Shown here: in pieces, positions 8,495 through 20,316 of the stretch
How positions within the stretch are numbered: the stretch's first letter is position 1
How the letters are laid out: the number at the start of each line of letters is the position of its first letter
Source of the DNA: Arthrobacter sp. H35-D1
GTDB lineage: Bacteria; Actinomycetota; Actinomycetes; Actinomycetales; Micrococcaceae
Direction: 5' to 3'
Assembly (NCBI RefSeq): GCF_030063185.1
Contig: NZ_JASISP010000002.1
Location: 308,614 to 372,613, forward strand
DNA length: 64,000 nt
Translations under genes and position numbers: made by a program
Notes under the pieces: model-generated
Seen by the model: the letters and a program-made list of their open reading frames with translations, nothing else
The model's database searches: none
What the model was told of the DNA's origin: nothing

Positions 8495-9308
8495 TTTCCA
8501 CCATGGCGGCACTGCGCTCCCACAACTGCAGGGCAAGTGCCGCGTCCTTTGCCAGCGGGCTAGTTTTGGCGGGCTTGCGCTTCACGTAGTACTCCCCCGG
8601 TGTCCAATCTTCCGGCGGGGTGGTTGTGGCGAGCCAAAGCAGTGTGTCGGCGCCTTGTTCAGCGGAAAGCAGGAACCTGCGCATCAACCCGCGGTACGCG
8701 TGGCGCATTGGCGAGGTTGATTCGGCGGCGAAGCTTGTGGCCACCACTCCTGGGTGAAAGGCGACGGCGTTGACGCCATGGTCCCCATACCGGCGCTGCA
8801 GTTCCTTGGTGAAGAGAATATTCGCCAGCTTGGCATTGCCGTATGCCGCATTGGGGCTGTAGCTCTGCTCGGCGTCAAGATCGTCAATGTTGAACTTGGC
8901 CATGAGTTTGTGGGCGGCGCTTGAGGTGTTGATGACGGTGGCCCGGGCTTCCACCAGCTGATCAATCAGCAGCGTGGTCAGCAGGAATGGTGCCAAGTGG
9001 TTCACCTGAAACGTCTTCTCATGCCCATCCACAGTCATCTCGCGGCTGCCCATGATGCCGCCGGCATTGTTGGCCAGCACGTCAATGCGCGGATACTTCT
9101 CCGCCAAGGTTGCCGCCAGCTGGCGCACTTGAGCCAAGTCGGTGAAATCGGCCAGCAGATAATCCGTTTCCAGCTCGTCCGCAAGCGCCTTGGTTTTCTC
9201 CGGCGAGCGGCCCACCAATACAAGGGTGTCCCCGGGATACGCAAGCATTTTGGCTGCGGCCGCCCCAATTCCGTCGCTTGCTCCGGTAATGACCACTGTT
9301 CGCGACAT
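8484..9308 (-). CDS. short-chain dehydrogenase/reductase
   Basis: A 274-residue Rossmann-fold oxidoreductase of the retinol-dehydrogenase-like SDR group. It has the cofactor motif TGASDGIG (near residue 8), NNAG (near 87), a catalytic serine in INTSSAAH and the YGNAK active site (near 148). LVGRS after the second strand, with an arginine, suggests NADP(H). Substrate unknown. A GGAGCAGTC stretch lies upstream of the ATG. It converges on idi with an 11-base overlap, so the two are unlikely to share function. Confidence 0.88.
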   Translation of the reverse strand: MSRTVVITGASDGIGAAAAKMLAYPGDTLVLVGRSPEKTKALADELETDYLLADFTDLAQVRQLAATLAEKYPRIDVLANNAGGIMGSREMTVDGHEKTFQVNHLAPFLLTTLLIDQLVEARATVINTSSAAHKLMAKFNIDDLDAEQSYSPNAAYGNAKLANILFTKELQRRYGDHGVNAVAFHPGVVATSFAAESTSPMRHAYRGLMRRFLLSAEQGADTLLWLATTTPPEDWTPGEYYVKRKPAKTSPLAKDAALALQLWERSAAMVEISS

Positions 9309-9462
9309 TGACTGCTCCTTGTTGGGACTCTTGGTTTAGGACCTTTGGGTCCAAGTATGTGGATGCTTTCTTCCATTAGAACCAACGTACGCGGTGGTGC
9401 CCCCATTCCCGGACACCACCGCGCGGCGGCTTGGGCCGCTCGTTGCTCAGCCCGTTCGTCCT

Positions 9463-13234
<3,772 letters not shown>

Positions 13235-13293
13235 GCCTCCATCGTGCCACCTTGCCGGGGCACTTCCTAAGTGATCCTGCGGCGGGGTTTTTG

Positions 13294-14088
13294 TTACTTT
13301 TCCGCGACCGCTCGGATGCTCAGGGCCGCGTTGCTGATGAGCTGGCAGGAAACATCAAGAATTCCCTGGGTGTTGTGAACGGTGCCGCTGTGCAAGGAAT
13401 CAAGGAGCATGTTGTTGACCCCGCCCACCACGGACACTGCCGTGAGCCGGGCAAAGTCCAAAACCGCAGCCAAGGCATGATCCTCGGGATGTGCAGCCAG
13501 GCGTTCCTGTGCTTCCCGGAGAGGTGTTCCGCACAGCAACAGCAGCTGGTACATGGTCACGTCGGCAAAATTGTTCAGCGATTGGTGGCGTTTGGCCTCC
13601 AGCTCGGGTGAAATACCCACAATTTCCACCAGAATGATCCTGGCGTGGCGGGGATCGCCCAGCATGAAGTCCACCACTTCGCCAGTCCCTGCCTTGACCG
13701 AGGCCATCAGGTTCTTGGCCGGCGCCTTGAAAGCCGCCTTGGCCGACGCCAACATGGAGGTGGCCAGAAGGTCGTACACGGCGGTGAGAAGTTCTTCGCG
13801 GGACTCGAAGGACTCGTAGAAGTAGCGTTCGCTCAAGCCGGCGCGTTGGCACAGGGTCTTGATCTTTGCATTCGCGTACCCCTGCGTGCCAAAGACATCG
13901 ATCCCTGCCTCGATCAGGCGGCCGTAGCGTTCCAAGGCCCGATCCGAGGAGCACTGCCCGGAATAGAGGCGACCCGCGGCGGCGGATGCCCGAGCTGTTG
14001 CCTCCGGGTCTTCTTCCACCGGACTGGATACTTTCGGGCTCGCTTCCCCTTGGTTTGGCGCGGTGTTTCCGGGGCCTTGGGTACTCAC
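13294..14088 (-). CDS. TetR-family transcriptional regulator
   Basis: 264 residues. An unusually long N-terminal tail (about 45 residues, acidic and Ser/Ala-rich) precedes the TetR helix-turn-helix: AGIDVFGTQGYANAKIKTLCQRAGLSERYFYESFESREELL (split here only for reading) covers residues about 62-102, with the recognition helix around SERYFYESF. The C-terminal half is an all-helical ligand/dimer domain. It is divergent from an alpha/beta hydrolase gene 155 bases away, which it probably controls along with itself. The ligand is unknown. Confidence 0.85.
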   Translation of the reverse strand: MSTQGPGNTAPNQGEASPKVSSPVEEDPEATARASAAAGRLYSGQCSSDRALERYGRLIEAGIDVFGTQGYANAKIKTLCQRAGLSERYFYESFESREELLTAVYDLLATSMLASAKAAFKAPAKNLMASVKAGTGEVVDFMLGDPRHARIILVEIVGISPELEAKRHQSLNNFADVTMYQLLLLCGTPLREAQERLAAHPEDHALAAVLDFARLTAVSVVGGVNNMLLDSLHSGTVHNTQGILDVSCQLISNAALSIRAVAEK

Positions 14089-14243
14089 ACCCCGAGTCTA
14101 GACGACAGCGCTTTCGGACTGCTCCGGCGCCTATCTTTCCGGCGCTGCCGGGCCGGCACAGCCGTGGTTCTTTCCATCTCTTGGGCCTCCGAATTCGACC
14201 ACGGCGGGTGGCCGAAAGCGTGCAAGAATACTAGTGATCTCCC

Positions 14244-15299
14244 ATGACTACCAGCACAGCCCACACCAGCAAGAAGCAGCAGGACGACGGCGCTGAACAG
14301 CCTCCCCCTGCTGCCAAGCCACCGCGCCAGATTCCGGACATTCCGCGCAGGCTTTTCTTCCTGACCATGGGCGCGGCCGCCGCCACCACAGCATTCAAGG
14401 CCAACATTGCCGCGGATGCGTTGCTCACCGAGCGCAGCCAATACCGCATCGAAACTCCTGACAACGAGGAAAACCGTACGGCGGCGTTGCGCTTCCCGGG
14501 CAAGACCTGGTACCTGTTGGGCGGCTTTCGGGTCAGCTACCGCGACGCGGGACGCAAGCTCGCGGCCCTGCAACCTGCCATGAACCAGCGTGCGCCGGCG
14601 TCGTTCATCGGCTACTCCAATGAGGGCATCGACATCGCCCAGCTGTTTATTGCCATCCAGCGCGACCTGTACGAGCGCAACATCGACACCGTCTACTTTT
14701 ACGGGGACAGCTTCGGCGGCATGGCCGCCGTGGTTCTCGCCTCGCTGCTGGCGCAAACGGGCACGAAGGTGACACTGATCGTCATGGGGTCAAGCCCCAG
14801 CAGCGAAGCGGACATTGAGGATCCCGGCAAGCAGTACATCTCCCTGGCCGGAAAAGTGGTCCCTTATCTGGGCCTGCTGGGCCGGTTGGGTGCCGGACTG
14901 TGGGGAGGACTGGCCAACCCAAACGGGCAGGGCATGTACCAGGCGGCCCGCAGCGGCATTTCCAAATCCTTCAACCCCGACAACAACTCGCTGATCCTCA
15001 GCACCACCCAAGCCACCTTCCTGCAGGCCTTCCCCCGGCAATACGACGGCAAGGTCCCGGCAAGCACCGGGATAGGGATGATTTACGATCCAGATGACTT
15101 CATCGTCGACGCCGGCTCGGCGATCCGCGGTTGGGAGGCGCTGATGCCCAACAACCCGGTCTTTGTGTACGACGTTCCGGACACGGGGCATGCCAGCCCG
15201 GAGATCCACCCCGATGTTTACCGCACGGCGCTGACAGTGGTGCTTGACGACCTGGATCCACCGCCGTTGACCTCAAAGCCAGTGCAACCCATCTTCTAG
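14244..15299 (+). CDS. alpha/beta hydrolase with N-terminal membrane anchor
   Basis: 351 residues. A Pro/Gln-rich cytoplasmic start is followed by a short hydrophobic stretch (LFFLTMGAAAATTAF, residues about 37-51) that may be an uncleaved anchor. The nucleophile elbow GDSFGG (near residue 155, GXSXG) identifies the hydrolase fold; the aspartate is probably in YDPDDFIVD and the histidine in VPDTGHASPE. Substrate unknown; a lipase or esterase role is possible. It faces a TetR regulator, and an AATACT -10-like box lies 11 bases before the ATG. Its stop overlaps that of the converging flavin reductase gene. Confidence 0.78.
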   Translation: MTTSTAHTSKKQQDDGAEQPPPAAKPPRQIPDIPRRLFFLTMGAAAATTAFKANIAADALLTERSQYRIETPDNEENRTAALRFPGKTWYLLGGFRVSYRDAGRKLAALQPAMNQRAPASFIGYSNEGIDIAQLFIAIQRDLYERNIDTVYFYGDSFGGMAAVVLASLLAQTGTKVTLIVMGSSPSSEADIEDPGKQYISLAGKVVPYLGLLGRLGAGLWGGLANPNGQGMYQAARSGISKSFNPDNNSLILSTTQATFLQAFPRQYDGKVPASTGIGMIYDPDDFIVDAGSAIRGWEALMPNNPVFVYDVPDTGHASPEIHPDVYRTALTVVLDDLDPPPLTSKPVQPIF

Positions 15300-16042
15300 G
15301 GGCGGCGGGTTTGGGCCAGCAGCTCCTCGAAGGGCAGCGAGGTCATTGATTCGGCCTCCCGCAGGGCCCGCTTTGCCCGGTGTCCGGGCATCGCCTCACC
15401 CGCGCCGTTTCCTACCGCGTCCCCCGCGCCGTTCCCCTTCCAAGGCACAACGGCACTGGTCGACGCCGCACTGCCGGGTTCCGGCGTCGTGCCTCCCTGA
15501 AGGTGTGCGCCCAGGACGGCTGACAGTTCAGCGGCCCCCTGCCCACTGCGTTGATCCAGCGGATTGCTGCCGGAACCGGCCCAGTCCTCGGGCGAGGCGT
15601 AGATGGCGGTGGGCATGGTGTTGGCACGCAGATAGCTGAACAGCGGGCGGATCGCCATCTCCAGCACCAGCGAATGCCGGGATGAGCCGCCCGTGGCGCC
15701 AAACAGGACAGGCATGCCATCAAGGGATTTGGGGTCCAGGACATCGAAAAAGGACTTGAAAAGCCCCGAGTAGGAGGCGCTGAAGGTGGGGGTCACGGCG
15801 ATCATGGCGTCGGCCGCGGCCACCCGTTCGATGACCTGCGCCAGGGCGGGCCCCGCATAGCCGGCAACCATGGCGTTGGCGATGTCGGTGGCGTGCTCGC
15901 GCAGTTCAATCACGTCCAGCACAACCTCGATGTGCTGCTGCGCCGAGCGGGCAACGACATTCGCGGCCAGCTGGTCCGCGAGCATGCGGGTGGTGGAGGG
16001 AACACCAAGCCCGGCGGAAATGACGGCAACTGTGCGCTGCAT
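15296..16042 (-). CDS. NADPH-dependent FMN reductase (CE1759 family)
   Basis: From the ATG at 16042, which has AAGGAG six bases upstream, the protein has 248 residues. It has a flavodoxin-like fold: VAVISAGLGVPSTTRMLAD binds the FMN phosphate, and TPTFSASYSGLFKSFFDVLD with LFGATGGSSRHSL fits the family. The C-terminal third contains repeats of NGAG/NGAGEA that are probably a linker. Such enzymes reduce free FMN or quinones with NAD(P)H, supplying reduced flavin to partner oxygenases; no such partner is next to it. A longer upstream frame has no ribosome site and is ignored. Confidence 0.85.
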   Translation of the reverse strand: MQRTVAVISAGLGVPSTTRMLADQLAANVVARSAQQHIEVVLDVIELREHATDIANAMVAGYAGPALAQVIERVAAADAMIAVTPTFSASYSGLFKSFFDVLDPKSLDGMPVLFGATGGSSRHSLVLEMAIRPLFSYLRANTMPTAIYASPEDWAGSGSNPLDQRSGQGAAELSAVLGAHLQGGTTPEPGSAASTSAVVPWKGNGAGDAVGNGAGEAMPGHRAKRALREAESMTSLPFEELLAQTRRP

Positions 16043-16151
16043 TGTGACTCCTTGATCAACGGCCGCACTACTCATGCGTATGCATCCACCGGAGTCAACG
16101 GGGCGGGAGCTGACGGTATTCCTGCATGCCGTCTCGCCTACGCCTTTCCCC

Positions 16152-18050
16152 CTATGCCTTTCGTCCTGGACACGGGACGGCGCACAACTGGGCCAGTTTG
16201 GCGAGGATCGGTGATATTGCTCCGAGACTGACGGCCCCGCTGCCTCCGGCACATTCTTTAGCTGCGGGCAGCAGGGCATCGTACGAACGTTGTCCAGCCT
16301 CCAGATGCCCAGTCTCGATCGCGGCTAGACCGATGAGGAACCATGCCACCTCAAGCAGCAGATCCTGTGGCGGATCTGCCAACAGGTCCAGCGCGCTCAT
16401 GGCTTCCTCGTGGCGCCCCTTCCTGGCCAGAAGAAGCGGGCGGGCCCAAGGTTCGTAGGGTCCGAGCTGTCCATCTGGAAGCTCCGTGCCAGCATGAACA
16501 GCGGAGGTGAGTCGCGCCAGTTCGGGCAATCCAACCGTGAATCCGGGCATCTCCTCTCCTTCCGGAGGTGGCGGGCCGGCTGTGAAGCTCCACCGGAACC
16601 AGCCGGTGAAGACGGATGCAAGGGGGCGGGCGAAGCGTGCTGCAAGCGCATCGATGCGGTCGGCCTCCTTCGCGGCTGCGCTGATGTTATCGAGGGCGCA
16701 GAGGGCTTGCATCCTGATCAGCCGCCCCTCGATCTCGAAGGTCGACAACTCCGCCGCGACGGCCAGGGCAATGATCTCCGCACCGAGGGTTTCGCGTGAT
16801 CTTGCTTGGCCTGCCGTTTCGAAACTCTGCAGATAGCGGGCGCTGAGCGCGAAGCACAGTAGCGTGGCATCGCCAAGGCGCCGGGCGATTCGTTCAGCTT
16901 CGGCGGCCTCGGAGAGTCGGTTGGCGGTACCGCGCGACTCCATGGCCACGGTGGCCAGCAGCCGGGCCCGCACCCGGTCTGAAGCCCCCAGTGGAAGTGC
17001 TGCGAGTGTTCGCAATGCTGCTTCGACGATCAACGCCGACCGCGTCGGATCATCCGATCGGGTCCAGCTGCCGGGCACCTCAAAGCCACCGATGACGCGT
17101 GCCGTCAATTCCGGGTCACCGAACTGCTCGGCCGCCGTGATGGCGGAGAATCGTTGTTCCGCCGCGAACTGGACCGAGCCGGACACGGCCAGCAACGGCA
17201 AGAGCACAGTGACGCTTTCGAGCTGGGACTGCACACCGGTGCGCGCAGTGACGGCGGCGGTCCGCACCAGGATCGACTCGCTGGCGTCGACGAAGTCCAG
17301 CGCAGGATCGTGGCTCATGATGTCCCGCTCGAGTCTGGTCAGCCGAACACTCGGATCGAGCCCGAGGTTTTGCAGGAGGGTGGAGCGGGCTTGGGTCAGG
17401 ACTGCCAGAGCGTCTCCTTGGCGTGCGGACCTATACAAGGCCAGGGCGAGCAGCCTCCATCCCTCCTCCCGCCAAGGATGCTCGACGACGTGCCCATCCA
17501 GTAATGCGACAACGTCATTCGGCCGTCCAAGGGCCAGCCGGGTCTCGGCCAGCTGCTCCACAGCTCCCGCTCGAAGTTCAGCAATCCGTGCCCTTTCTTC
17601 CTGGGCCCAGGGACGGGTGCGGAATTCCTCGAAAGCGTCCCCGCGCCACTCTTTCAATGCGGCGCTCAACAGCGATTCGCGCGCCTCCGGGTTCATTCCT
17701 TCCGCAGTCGCAACAGCTTGCTCGACCCGCCAGAGGTCCACTGCGGTCGGTGCGGGTTTGAGCGCGTAGCCGTCGCCGGTGGTCACCAGGATGGCCGGGG
17801 GCGTGCGAGCAGTGCGCTCCGGCTCAAGAATTCGTCGCAGCTCACCAATGAAGGTGCGAACAGCGCCCACCGCACCGGCAGGGGCGTCTTCCCACAACTC
17901 CTCGATCAGTCTGCCCGTCGACACCGTCCGGCTGCGCGCGGCCAGCAGAATTCCGAGAATCTCACGATGACGTGCCTTGGAGAAGCGAAGGGGGTTGGCG
18001 CCAATCTCGGCACCGATGGGACCGAGGATGTGGATTCGAAGCTGGCTCAC
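16152..18050 (-). CDS. SARP-like (BTAD) transcriptional regulator
   Basis: 632 residues. Residues 1-95 form an OmpR-type winged helix (RFSKARHREILGILL, LIEELWEDAP, VRTFIGELRRIL, DGYALKPA) and about 100-245 a bacterial transcriptional activation domain with tetratricopeptide-like helices (VDLWRVEQAV to LGLDPSVRLTRLERDIM). The rest is helical and repeat-like, without the P-loop NTPase seen in AfsR. Such proteins activate nearby genes, often for secondary metabolism or stress. It is divergent from an SDR gene 139 bases away, the likely target. Confidence 0.85.
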   Translation of the reverse strand: MSQLRIHILGPIGAEIGANPLRFSKARHREILGILLAARSRTVSTGRLIEELWEDAPAGAVGAVRTFIGELRRILEPERTARTPPAILVTTGDGYALKPAPTAVDLWRVEQAVATAEGMNPEARESLLSAALKEWRGDAFEEFRTRPWAQEERARIAELRAGAVEQLAETRLALGRPNDVVALLDGHVVEHPWREEGWRLLALALYRSARQGDALAVLTQARSTLLQNLGLDPSVRLTRLERDIMSHDPALDFVDASESILVRTAAVTARTGVQSQLESVTVLLPLLAVSGSVQFAAEQRFSAITAAEQFGDPELTARVIGGFEVPGSWTRSDDPTRSALIVEAALRTLAALPLGASDRVRARLLATVAMESRGTANRLSEAAEAERIARRLGDATLLCFALSARYLQSFETAGQARSRETLGAEIIALAVAAELSTFEIEGRLIRMQALCALDNISAAAKEADRIDALAARFARPLASVFTGWFRWSFTAGPPPPEGEEMPGFTVGLPELARLTSAVHAGTELPDGQLGPYEPWARPLLLARKGRHEEAMSALDLLADPPQDLLLEVAWFLIGLAAIETGHLEAGQRSYDALLPAAKECAGGSGAVSLGAISPILAKLAQLCAVPCPGRKA

Positions 18051-18189
18051 TGGCTCAGTCTAGTTCGCGGGCACCCTCAGCTGATCGAGGGCTGATCCAC
18101 GTGTGGGATTGTTTCCTTGAACCCGTGCTGGAAATGCCGGCACGGCAGGAGATCGCGATTTTTTGGTACGCGACGCGAAGGAGAGAAAG

Positions 18190-18981
18190 ATGGATCTGCA
18201 ACTCAGGGGCAAGAAGGCGTTCGTTAGCGGTTCGAGCCAAGGAATCGGCTATGCAATTGCGAAAGCGCTGGCTGGAGAGGGTGTTGAGGTGACGCTCAAC
18301 GGGCGCAATGCGGTGAAGCTGTCCGCGGCGGTCGAGTCGTTGCGGCACGATGTCCCCGGGGCATCGGTTGCCGGGATGGTCGCCGATTTTACCGACCCCG
18401 CCCAAGTGGAGCGACTGTGTGCCGAACTTCCCGACGTCGACATCCTCATCAACAACGTTGGGCTCTTCGAATTGAAATCGTTCGAAACCATTTCAGCTGA
18501 CGACTGGCGGTTGTACTTTGAAGTGAATGTCCTCAGCGGAGTGCGACTCGCCCAGCGGGCAATGCCAGCCATGCTGGAACGGGGATGGGGGCGGATTGTT
18601 TTCGTGGCCAGCGAGTCGGCGGTCAACGTCCCGGCCGAAATGATCCACTACGGCGCCTCAAAGGCGGCAATGCTGGCGGCTGGAAACGGTCTGGCGAAGC
18701 TCACCAAAGGGACCGCAGTGACGGTGAATTCCGTCCTCGGTGGCCCCACGTACTCCGACGGTGTTGCCCAAACCGTCGAGGAGCTCGCCCAGCAGAGCGC
18801 CGTCTCCACAGCCGACATGAAAAAGGCAATCATGGCAACGAACCAAACCTCGTTGCTGGAACGATTCATCGAGCCGAGCGAGATCGCAAACATGGTGGCG
18901 TTCCTGGCAAGCCCTGCAGCGTCCGCGACGAACGGATCAGCAGTGCGCGTTGACGGAGGAGTGCTGACAACTGTGCTCTAG
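18190..18981 (+). CDS. short-chain dehydrogenase/reductase, classical type
   Basis: 263 residues from the ATG at 18190, with AAGGAG six bases upstream; an earlier GTG at 18163 has no such site. Motifs: GSSQGIG cofactor loop, NNVG in place of NNAG, catalytic serine in VASESAV, and YGASK. The tail FLASPAASATNGSAVRVDGG is typical of 3-oxoacyl-ACP-reductase-like SDRs. NADPH preference is suggested by GRNAVKL. Substrate unknown. It faces the SARP-like regulator, and its 3' end overlaps the converging asparaginase gene by four bases. Confidence 0.88.
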   Translation: MDLQLRGKKAFVSGSSQGIGYAIAKALAGEGVEVTLNGRNAVKLSAAVESLRHDVPGASVAGMVADFTDPAQVERLCAELPDVDILINNVGLFELKSFETISADDWRLYFEVNVLSGVRLAQRAMPAMLERGWGRIVFVASESAVNVPAEMIHYGASKAAMLAAGNGLAKLTKGTAVTVNSVLGGPTYSDGVAQTVEELAQQSAVSTADMKKAIMATNQTSLLERFIEPSEIANMVAFLASPAASATNGSAVRVDGGVLTTVL

Positions 18982-19961
18982 AGAAGCAGCGGCAAGTCGC
19001 TCACCGGCAGTCCGCGCAACTCGCCGACCGGGTGGCCGCCGCCGCACACGGGCAGGTGGTTGAACTCATCCAGGAGTGCAGAGTCGACGCCCAAAGCCAG
19101 CAGTGCCGGGACGGCGGCGGGCATCCGGGCCCTGTCGCCGCCGTCGGCAATCTTCAACGCCACGGCGGTCCCATCAGCCAAGGCAATGGCCTGGATGCCC
19201 TCAAACCCATCCTTCGCCAGCAAGCCGGGAACCGCCTCCATCAAGGTGGTGACATCGCGCCCCGGCCCGGCAACCAAGGTGGGATGGGCGCGCATGGCGG
19301 CGGCGACGTCGTGCTCTGCAGTGCCTGCGGCAGCGGTGGTGAGCTTGCCAAAGGCACGGGCCAGCCCGGTCAAGGACAGGCCGAAGACCTCCGTGCCGCA
19401 GCCGTCGGTGCTGATCGCCGTGATCGGATCACCGGTCAACTCCGCCACAGTGGCGCGGATCAGGGCGGCCAGGGGGTGTCCGGGATCGAGATAGTTCTCC
19501 AGCGGCCAACCGTTGAGCACACAGGTGGCCAACAGTGCGGCATGCTTGCCGGAGCAGTTTTGTGCCAGCCGGGTGGGGCCGCGGCCGGCGCGCAGCCACG
19601 CTTCGCGTTCGGCCACGCCGTAGGGCAGGTCGGTGGAGTTGCGCAGGGCGCTCTCGTCGAGGCCGGCCCCGGTAAGAATGGCGGTGGCCAGTTGTTGATG
19701 GGCGGCCGCCCCCGAGTGGCTTGCCGCGGCCAAGGCCAGTTGGTCGGCAGGCAGGCGCAGTCCGGCGCGCAGAAGTCCGACGGCGATGAGCGGCTTCAGC
19801 GCCGACCGCGGATACACGCTGGCCGAAGGGTCACCGCGGCTCAGCAGCAGGGTCCCGGTGGGATCCACCGCGGCGAGGGAGCCATAATGGACGCTTTCCA
19901 CCAGCTCGCCTCGGGTTTGCACTGCGAGCGGGGCGTGGGCGGGAAATTCATTGGTGGTCAT
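18978..19961 (-). CDS. L-asparaginase, class 3 (rhizobial/ReAV type)
   Basis: 327 residues. It hydrolyses L-asparagine to aspartate and ammonia. It belongs to the zinc-binding asparaginases related to Rhizobium etli ReAV, not to the EcAII type: the SxxK motif is in PRSALKPLIA (near residue 52), the Cys and Lys zinc ligands are in QNCSGKHAALL (near 134) and the second Cys is in STDGCGTEVFG (near 187). CGGGHPVG near the end is also conserved. The protein lacks a signal peptide, so it is cytosolic. Converges on the SDR gene. Confidence 0.88.
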   Translation of the reverse strand: MTTNEFPAHAPLAVQTRGELVESVHYGSLAAVDPTGTLLLSRGDPSASVYPRSALKPLIAVGLLRAGLRLPADQLALAAASHSGAAAHQQLATAILTGAGLDESALRNSTDLPYGVAEREAWLRAGRGPTRLAQNCSGKHAALLATCVLNGWPLENYLDPGHPLAALIRATVAELTGDPITAISTDGCGTEVFGLSLTGLARAFGKLTTAAAGTAEHDVAAAMRAHPTLVAGPGRDVTTLMEAVPGLLAKDGFEGIQAIALADGTAVALKIADGGDRARMPAAVPALLALGVDSALLDEFNHLPVCGGGHPVGELRGLPVSDLPLLL

Positions 19962-20170
19962 GCGTTGTGTACTCCCGTGATGGTGGTCAGTGCCGCGTCC
20001 ACTGCGGCCAAGATCAGCCTATGCGCCATGTCCGGTCACGGCTTCCGCAGATGGTAAGTGAGTGCCTTGGCGATGAATCGACCACGTGCGTGTGGCAAAT
20101 GAGGAACATGGCGTAGTCGTAGTTGGATCCGGTACGTGTTGAAGGCGGCAAACGCCGCCACCACCACCCC

Positions 20171-20267
20171 CGACGCTCCTGCACTTTCGGGGCATTTTCC
20201 TGCAACGCTCCTGCACTGAAGTGCAGGAGCGTTGCCGCATTTGGCACCAAAGCTGCAGGAACGTCCG
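20171..20267. repeat. dispersed repeat array, copy A
   Basis: In the 355-base gene-free stretch 19962-20316. One forward unit (20171-20192, core CTCCTGCACTTTCGGGG), then a perfect hairpin AACGCTCCTGCAC-TGAA-GTGCAGGAGCGTT (20204-20233), then a degenerate reverse unit (about 20250-20267). The same core recurs at 44769-45190, in both orientations. It is not coding. It may act as a transcription terminator between the diverging ends, but its sequence conservation suggests a mobile REP-like family. Confidence 0.75.
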
Positions 20268-20316
20268 ATGGTGGGGCGGGCATGTGTGTTGGCGGGGCGG
20301 GGCCGGTTGGCACGGC

